Assembly (NCBI RefSeq): GCF_031877795.1
Contig: NC_133933.1
Coordinates: 4,834,632 to 4,898,631, forward strand
Direction of reading: 5' to 3'
DNA: 64,000 nt
From: Strix aluco
Lineage: Eukaryota > Chordata > Aves > Strigiformes > Strigidae
The position numbers and the translations under genes are program-made. Positions 56,982-64,000 of the stretch are shown here, piece after piece. The notes beneath the pieces are model-generated. The model searched no databases. It saw nothing but the letters and a program-made list of their open reading frames with translations, and was not told the DNA's origin. Every line of letters starts with the position of its first letter. Positions within the stretch are counted from its first letter, which is position 1.

Positions 56982-59900
56982 ACAGCGTGTGGCTAGGGAG
57001 CACTGTCACTCATGGTGCCAATCGCAATTTCTGCTGGCAGTAATAACAGTATTTTCTATTAAGAAATGCATTGGCACTTGGCTAAGCAGTACACAAACTG
57101 GGGCCTACCCGGAGATGCCAACGGGGAAAAGTGGGTGCTCCCATCAGTGCTCCACGGGTGAGTGTCACCCTTCTGCCAGGAGAGGAGATCCCGCAGCGCA
57201 GGGGTCCCTGGGATCCCTCCCCAGATATCCAACAGCAGAAAACCGCAGGGAAAGTGGAGGAGAACAAGCATGCTCGTGTCAGAGGCGGTGGGAAGGTGAT
57301 GAATTTCTGGGCATGATTTGTGAAAGGGGGAATAAAGAAAGGAAATGTAGCGAGGGCAGCTGCCGCGCCGTACCAAACTAGCCGCTTCTTGGTACAACTG
57401 GAGATTTGTCAAGCTAGTCCCTGGAAGGGTTACTTAAAAGGAAACCCATCAATCATCCGTTCCCCTGGGTGTATAGATTTTTAGCTTGCAGAATAATTGC
57501 AGACAACCTAAATCCTGGGTTATCCCCTCAGAACACTTGACACAGCGCAGGTAATGGGGCCACAGTTACCTCCTTTCCCACTTGGGCTGCAGGGTGAGAG
57601 TCACCCAGTGCAACACTGGGGAATACACTTGGCTCAGAGCAGGCTTACTCAGGCTCAGAAGTAAGGTTCCCTCAGAATTACAGACAAACAATGCCTGCTC
57701 ACTGAGGGAAAACAAGCGGAGAACAAAGCATGCGGAATGATAATGAAATGCAAGGCCTCTGCCTGCCTCCATCATTAGCATGTTGGGAAGGGGATGAAAC
57801 GAGAATTGAAGTAAGAAAAAGTGTAGATGCTGCTCATTAAGTACGTGTATTTATGGTTGATCTTGACCTTATCTGATTAAGAGACAGAGCCTTCCCCTCT
57901 CAGCCTCTCTCCCAAGCTGCAGAGACAACGCAGATGACTCACAAAAGCCCTTATGGGCTAGCTGGGGACCGGGTCCCCTGAAAATCTGGATTACAGATAA
58001 TTTACGCTATAATTCTGGCAGTTTATGAAACGGTTGCATTCATGCTGTCGTGTAGACTCTGGAGTCCACAGTTCAGCACTAACTTGCTGGCTGTCCTTGC
58101 TGCTCATTGGCGTGTGGACCCACGCCTTCAGATCAAGGCAAATCACACTCGAGACATGGGGGCTTGCTGGAGGGGCCAAGGAAAGACACGCGAGCACCAC
58201 TGGTGTTGAAATGCAGCGCACACGCAACGTCTGCGCGGTGGTTTTCCTGTGTCAGTCGGGCCTTTACACCCGTAACATGGGGCTGGGCACACGCATAGGC
58301 AGAGCACACATTTTATGAAAGCCTTTTTCCATTGTTGGTCAGCTCTTCTGCTGCAGCATTTTGAGGGTACTCAGCAAAGGCAGAGAAGAAAAAGTAATTT
58401 TATAGACCCAAGTAACACATACGCCATTTGGGGAAACTCCCAGTTACCAAGTAATCTTCCTCCTAAGTTTATTAAATAAAAAGGAACAAAGGAGTTATTT
58501 TAATGTCTGATGTTAGTGGAGTAAATACCACAAGTCTTCTTCATAGTTTATGAAATATAGGGGAGTAAGTATTTTTATCTCAAATGTAAAGAAACTGTGA
58601 GGATACTCTACTTTTGTAGAGTCTTTAAGCAAAAGACTTCAGTAGGAGTGTTCCTTCTTGGCACCTCTGAAAACAGACGTGTTGTTTTCTTTGGTATTTT
58701 AACTTACAAAACCAGTTTCAATTTAACAATTCCACTGAAGGTTAGCTCTCATATTAATGAGAACAAAGAGCAGGTGGTGAGTCCAGAAGGCTGTTTTAAA
58801 TAAGCATTGGACAGATTAAAACATCGGCTTTTGGTTTTTGCACAAACAATTCAAACTGATGTAGTAATCCAGTGGATTGTGCTGAAAGGTCATAGTAGAA
58901 CATAGATTATTTTACTTCAAAGCTGTGAAAACATCCACCTTTAAAATAGTTACTGGCAGTGTTCAGTATGTAATTTTTAGCTTGTAAGTACTGTTGGACA
59001 GCTCTGTCTCTGTCTCTCCCTCCCTCAGAACTGGGTAATTCTACTCAGCAACTGCCCGTAGAAACTGAGAAGAGGCATCTATCTCTGGGGATCTTTAGGC
59101 ATTTGTTGGGGATTGTTCCCTCTCTGCGCTTTGTGCCATTTTTACTACCATCACTTTCACTCAGGTACCAAAGATTTTAAGTATGTCACAGCAGCATGCT
59201 GGACTTAGAAATTCAGATCACTAAAACGCTCCCGTATCATTCCAAAAATGGTCAAAAAGAAACCGCTTCAGCAATCTCCAGGTTTAATGGTAGGTATGCA
59301 AAGGCTATGCATTCCAAACTAAAACCTCAGAAGATGTACCAAAACAGTGAGAGAGCGGCTAAACAACGATTGCTTTTTGCATGCTGTGTTTAAATAGTTC
59401 AGAGTAAAGCCTCGTAAATATTAAATATTTATTCTTTATTATTATAGTATCATCCTTTCCATGGACTGTACATCTTGGACAAGTATGACTTTTTTGAATG
59501 TCAGACATTGGCAGGTAAGTTGTCTTCCAGATCTGACTGATAAACCAAAAGGTTGTCTTTATCTTAAATCTTTCATTGTAGTTGATGAAAATACATGTTT
59601 TCGTGTGTTTATTATGTCTTTATACACTATTTTCATCCTCTCAAACTTGCAGAATGCTTGTTTCTGCTTGTATTTGCATAAAACCTGTTGATCCCTCTCA
59701 GGATCACATACTTTTGTTCTAGACCTGATATACAGACAAAGTAAGAGAGTCTCTCTCCTGAAGAGTGCACCATCTACAATGGAGGACTCTCCAGACAAGA
59801 AGCTGGCAATGAACAGGGGCTCAGAGAGTTCAAGTGCCTCCCGAATCTTGTTCTTTGGCAGATTTAAGTCACTTCAAACCTAGGCCCAAGTTGAAGAGGC

Positions 59901-62900
59901 TGCAGTTCTACACTGTAAAGCCTGTATATTCTGCCTAGAGTCCCAGTGAAAAACCTAACCACCTAGTTGTGGGCTGCACTGGACATGAGAGTCACACTCT
60001 CCCACCGACTTGGTTCACTGCGTGGAAAGGCATGAGAAGTTCCTGCTTCTGGGAGAACGAGTCCAAGAAGCCTCACTCAGCAGTTGCTGGTGGCAAGAGA
60101 AGTCATGGAGGAATACTGTACTCTGGCATTTTCCTGGGCCCGGGATAGTAGACTTCTAAAAGACTAAAAGATAAAAGACTTTCTGCTTTAAGTAGACTAT
60201 TCAGTACAGAATGTACAAAAAATGTGTGAAATTGCAGGAATAAAACACAGTACTCCCTACACCTTCTAGTTATGCTGTAACCATGAGATAACTAACCCAA
60301 GCTCCACCTTGTCTTCTCTCTCTGTTATGCAAGAGTAGAAATCCAAACTACTGGTAACAGACCTAGCTGGACATTCTGCCACTTCATAGTTTGTTTCCTT
60401 GTAAACATTTGTTCTATTCTAGACTGTGAAATTACGTCAGTCTGAAAAGGACAGCAAATCAATTTCCATGGTATGTAGCTCATTCTCTAGAGCTAACTAA
60501 CTGTCCCTCCATAAAAATCTGCTGGCTTTGATGCCTTCCTTTTTCTTTATCTGTTTTTATGGCTTGTGCACCTATTAAGATGTCTTTCTAAAATATTTAG
60601 AGTCCTTTCTTGCTTAGAAAGAAGAAACTTCTTGCTCTTGCACATTAAAGCCAATAAGAAGTAGACCAGGACTTTGATTTGCTACTCTCTTAGGCTCTAC
60701 AGCAAACCTCAGTATTTTTCTGATTTTCTTCTGTTTGAAACAGGAATTTCTTTTCCTTTCCTTGCCTATTGTGAGTGGGTGACATGTCGCTAGCTGGGAG
60801 GGAGGGATATTAGTTTAGTCCTACCTCCTAATCCAAGGTTATTGAGTACTCTCCTCCACTTAATTAAGGTTTTCTCTTCATGGAATCTACCCAGCAGGCC
60901 CATGATATCATATTTTAGCCCAGACTTCCTATACTCATCCTTGCAATGAAGACAACCACGGCGTAATATTCCAAGCAAAAGATGGTGGCTCATGAATGTA
61001 CGTGTGTAAAACTCAGGAGTCTCAGCTGCCCTGCTACCACAGACACCCTGCATTGCCACAGACACATTGGTTTGGTCCTTCTCTCCGTTTTTCAGTAGGA
61101 ATATGGCAGATCACACTCTCCTGCCTTTGGCTAGTTTCCTTTAGTATTGGATTGGAATCTTTCAGGAAAGAGCCTGTCAGGTTTAGATGAGAAACTCCAA
61201 AGATCAGTGATACCAAGAATACATGTTTGAGTTTAGAAAATCTGGCTGAATTCAGGTATTATCTGTGTGTAGGCACCTACATAGAAATGGCCTGATTTTC
61301 AAAAGGTTTTGCAAGCACACAGCTTGATTGACTTGAATAGGAAGAGGACTTTTAAGAGTTTCTGGAAAAAGGTCAGGCATCTTTTGGGCCTAAATAATGA
61401 CTTTGGATATGTGCCTTTTGGTCAACATGTCTTGAAGTAGAAATTATCTGGGAGGTTATGTGAGTGTTCTTCTCCTGAAAGCCTCACTAATCTTAAATTA
61501 GGTTTCCTGAAGTGATTCTTTAGATCCTCCGCTGTATCTTTTAATTTTTGTCCTCAGCATCCATTTTCCCAATACAGAGATCAGTGAAAATCTCTTTGAT
61601 GGCCAGTTATGCTTTCCAGCTTATTTATTCCCTGCCTGCTGTAGCATAGTCTAACACCCCTCTTCCTAAACTGTGCTGGGACTGAGTTCCGTTTTGACAG
61701 TCTGAGTAATTTTTCCCTTCCAGATCAAACATCAGCTGCTTTTTCCTAATGTGTCTGTGCATGGACACTGAGGAAATGCAATGTCTTTCTCCTTCAGCTG
61801 TTCGATTCTTACTTGTGCCTTGTCCTTCTAAAGACTAAATTTCTCAGGTTACCTGAGCTGCGTTTGTGTAAGTAAATACATAATATATTTTGTGTGCACA
61901 TTTATAGCATTAGTTTTTACCACAAAGATATCAGGAAAGGAAAACCAAAGCCGATTCAGGTACCCTGAGTAGGTAGCTGGGCAAGTTGTTTCTCAGGAGG
62001 TAGGAAATTCTCTGAAAAAATGGCATAAGGGAATATCACAATAATGAATAATGAACTGTTTGTTATTTGATTCAACTAAGCAAAGTGGCAGGAAAAATTG
62101 TGGAAAATATCAGAACATTTCCTCTTCAGAAATACCAAAATGTTCTAAGAAACAGTATGTTTCACTTGAGGGCAAACAAAATGTTTTGACCTGGCCCTAA
62201 GCAAAATCTCTTTTTATGTTTTACTTAATCTTCTCTTCAGAAAAGTCAGTTTCAGTTTAACTCAAGCCAATTTTTCTTCTCTTGACTTTGGATATGGCCA
62301 CTGCACAGAAAGAAGGGGCCATTATTCTGTGAACTCTGCCTGTTTATACACACAGGCTGGCCTCACCACTAACCACCTGGAGTCTTTGAGGCCCATGAGG
62401 CAAATGGCTGGAGAGAAAACTTAAGCCTTGCAAACTAAATTCTGTGTTTCACAGTTTAGAGGAAGAGGAAGAAAACTAATTGTCTGAAGTTTAATGGCTG
62501 TATTTCTGAAGCCCTAATGAATTCAGAGGTGTGTGAAGCAAGTGTTTTTGCTGTGCTGTGCAGGATGCAGTGGCAGAAGCAAAATGATGTTGATTTTTTT
62601 TTAATTAGAAAAGGTAAAGCTGTGAAGTTCAGGGAACAGCTTTTACAGTGATGCCAGGCTTTAGTCTGTGTTGTGTTAGAGCTAGGCTATGTAAAAATAA
62701 ACCTGAGTACAGAGACCTCCAGCCTTAAGTAGAAACAGATGGGATCTGCAGCTACTCAGTCCATCTGTAGGCCAGATCATATGCAAGTACAAAAATATTG
62801 ATAATTAGCTTTTACAGAGGACTCTAATCCATTGATCCGGAAGCATTTTACAAGGAGGTGAGTCCCACAGGGCTAGTTCCATTTTAAGAAGGAAAAATAA

Positions 62901-64000
62901 AGACACAGAATGATGGAAAGGCCTGGAACAACAGGGCAGAAGGAAGAAGGAAGTCTAGGATGACCAATTCCAGCAGCCAATTTTTTGGTCCATTTCCTCT
63001 CCTCTGTCCACTAACATTTGGGGCAGTGGAAAAAAGGTGAATACACAGGAAACTGCTGCATTACTAGGACAGCAGTCAGTCTGCATCTAAAGTTAGAAGA
63101 GAGGTCCAGTGTCAAGGATTGCTGTGTGACAGACTGCTGAATAAGGATTTATTCTCTTTGGAGGACAGAGTTATCTAAGCTCTGTGTGGTAAATTCCTGG
63201 ATTTGAGTGTTTTGTTCTGTAGATGAGACATTCACTGAAAGAACTTTGTTTCTGTTTAAACACCAATTTAATTATATAATGCAAGCAGTGTGTATATGTT
63301 AGGAAAGCTTACAGAGTTCTGCTTTGCAAATGAATTCCAAAAATTGTCTGTTCCAGCTTTAACTATTGTTGTGAATGAAATCCTGTATTAATAGTTCTTG
63401 GCAAGGCTCTGGAAGGACCAAGACACCATGAAATCATCGCAGTAGCTTTGTCAGAGAAGATCAGAAAGAAGAGAGTTTAGCCCAAGGGTTTCTACAGCAC
63501 CTTCACCAGGGTAACTAAAGGTTCTCCGAGAGTATCTTTGTCACCATGGGTACAGGAGGCTACAGCTGGGTTGGCATCACACACATGCCCCAGACCCTGT
63601 GTCCAGAAGAAGGAAGAGAGGCATTGTTACCCACTCTGCCTCACCAGAAACCCAGGTCTGGAGATCTTGCAGAAGGCATGACAAAACAATCGTTTGCCTC
63701 AGACACATATAAGAACTCTTTAAAAAAGTGCATAATAAAAAATCAGGCTACTCTATGTACTTCTTAGTTACACCGCTGGTCACCCTAGAAATACCCTCAG
63801 TCAGGATTTGAGGACAGAAACAGGAATGTTTTCAAACACACCATATCACTCACTGCTTTTCCGTACATCTACAGATACGTGCTCTGAGGGCAAGAACAAG
63901 TGAGCATGGCTTAATCGGCGTTTAGTCAGCATGTCAGCTCTAAACTGTGAGCGCTCTACACTTCAGCGGAAAAGCATTTCCAACAACTGAGGTTATTAGC
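56982..64000. other. Presumed first intron of the SDR gene, no exon seen
   Basis: About 7 kb without a recognisable exon, transposon or RNA gene. I looked for the NNAG-bearing second exon of the SDR and found none; a T-N-N-A-C reading near 57.7 kb is out of context. Composition becomes AT-rich towards the end. Confidence 0.45.

Noticed and set aside
1..64000. tRNA, rRNA, CRISPR or bacterial-type operon features
   Set aside because: None seen; the window is vertebrate nuclear DNA and no cloverleaf or array structure was recognised by eye.

Overview
This window looks like nuclear DNA from a bird. Five or more pieces share the C-terminal coding region and the ATTCTGTGAT-type 3' end of CR1 LINEs, the dominant avian retrotransposon. 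There is also a pair of LTRs of avian endogenous-retrovirus type. Composition is moderate, with two strong CpG islands and one small CpG-rich promoter-like patch. Nothing has bacterial or operon organisation. Almost all of the 64 kb is intergenic or intronic, and most open frames are chance frames, many starting at non-ATG codons.

Layout: 1-11157 has no recognisable gene (one weak coding-like relic at 2.7-3.3 kb). A near full-length CR1 3' segment lies at 11.2-12.0 kb on the minus strand, and two small CR1 scraps in opposite orientation lie at 15.2-15.5 kb. A CpG island at 18.1-18.4 kb has no gene that I can assign. A CpG-rich, TATA-containing patch at 20.85-20.95 kb leads into a 397-nt coding exon (20964-21360). 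That exon encodes two hydrophobic segments and the start of a short-chain dehydrogenase/reductase (SDR) whose cofactor motif is degenerate. From 21.4 to 54.9 kb I find only CR1 copies, one much older CR1/L3-like relic (41.6-42.9 kb), poly-A tracts and low-complexity DNA.

At 55.7 kb a second CpG island holds another 397-nt SDR first exon (55715-56111). It has an intact TGCDSGFG cofactor motif, a poly-leucine membrane anchor and a Gly-Pro repeat encoded by GGGGCC-type hexanucleotides. This exon and its CpG island sit in an 808-bp spacer between two nearly identical ~610-bp LTRs that point away from each other. The rest, to 64 kb, shows no further exon.

The two SDR exons are on the same strand, have the same length from ATG to donor, and end at the same codon in the same phase. 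They look like paralogous first coding exons of the membrane-anchored SDR9C / HSD17B2 / BDH1-like group. I could not find the expected second exon (with its NNAG motif) for either gene, so their 3' parts lie in unrecognised short exons or outside the window. The most interesting objects are the divergent LTR pair enclosing a CpG-island gene start, an LTR-derived ATG in frame with that gene, and the upstream paralogue that has lost its cofactor glycines.
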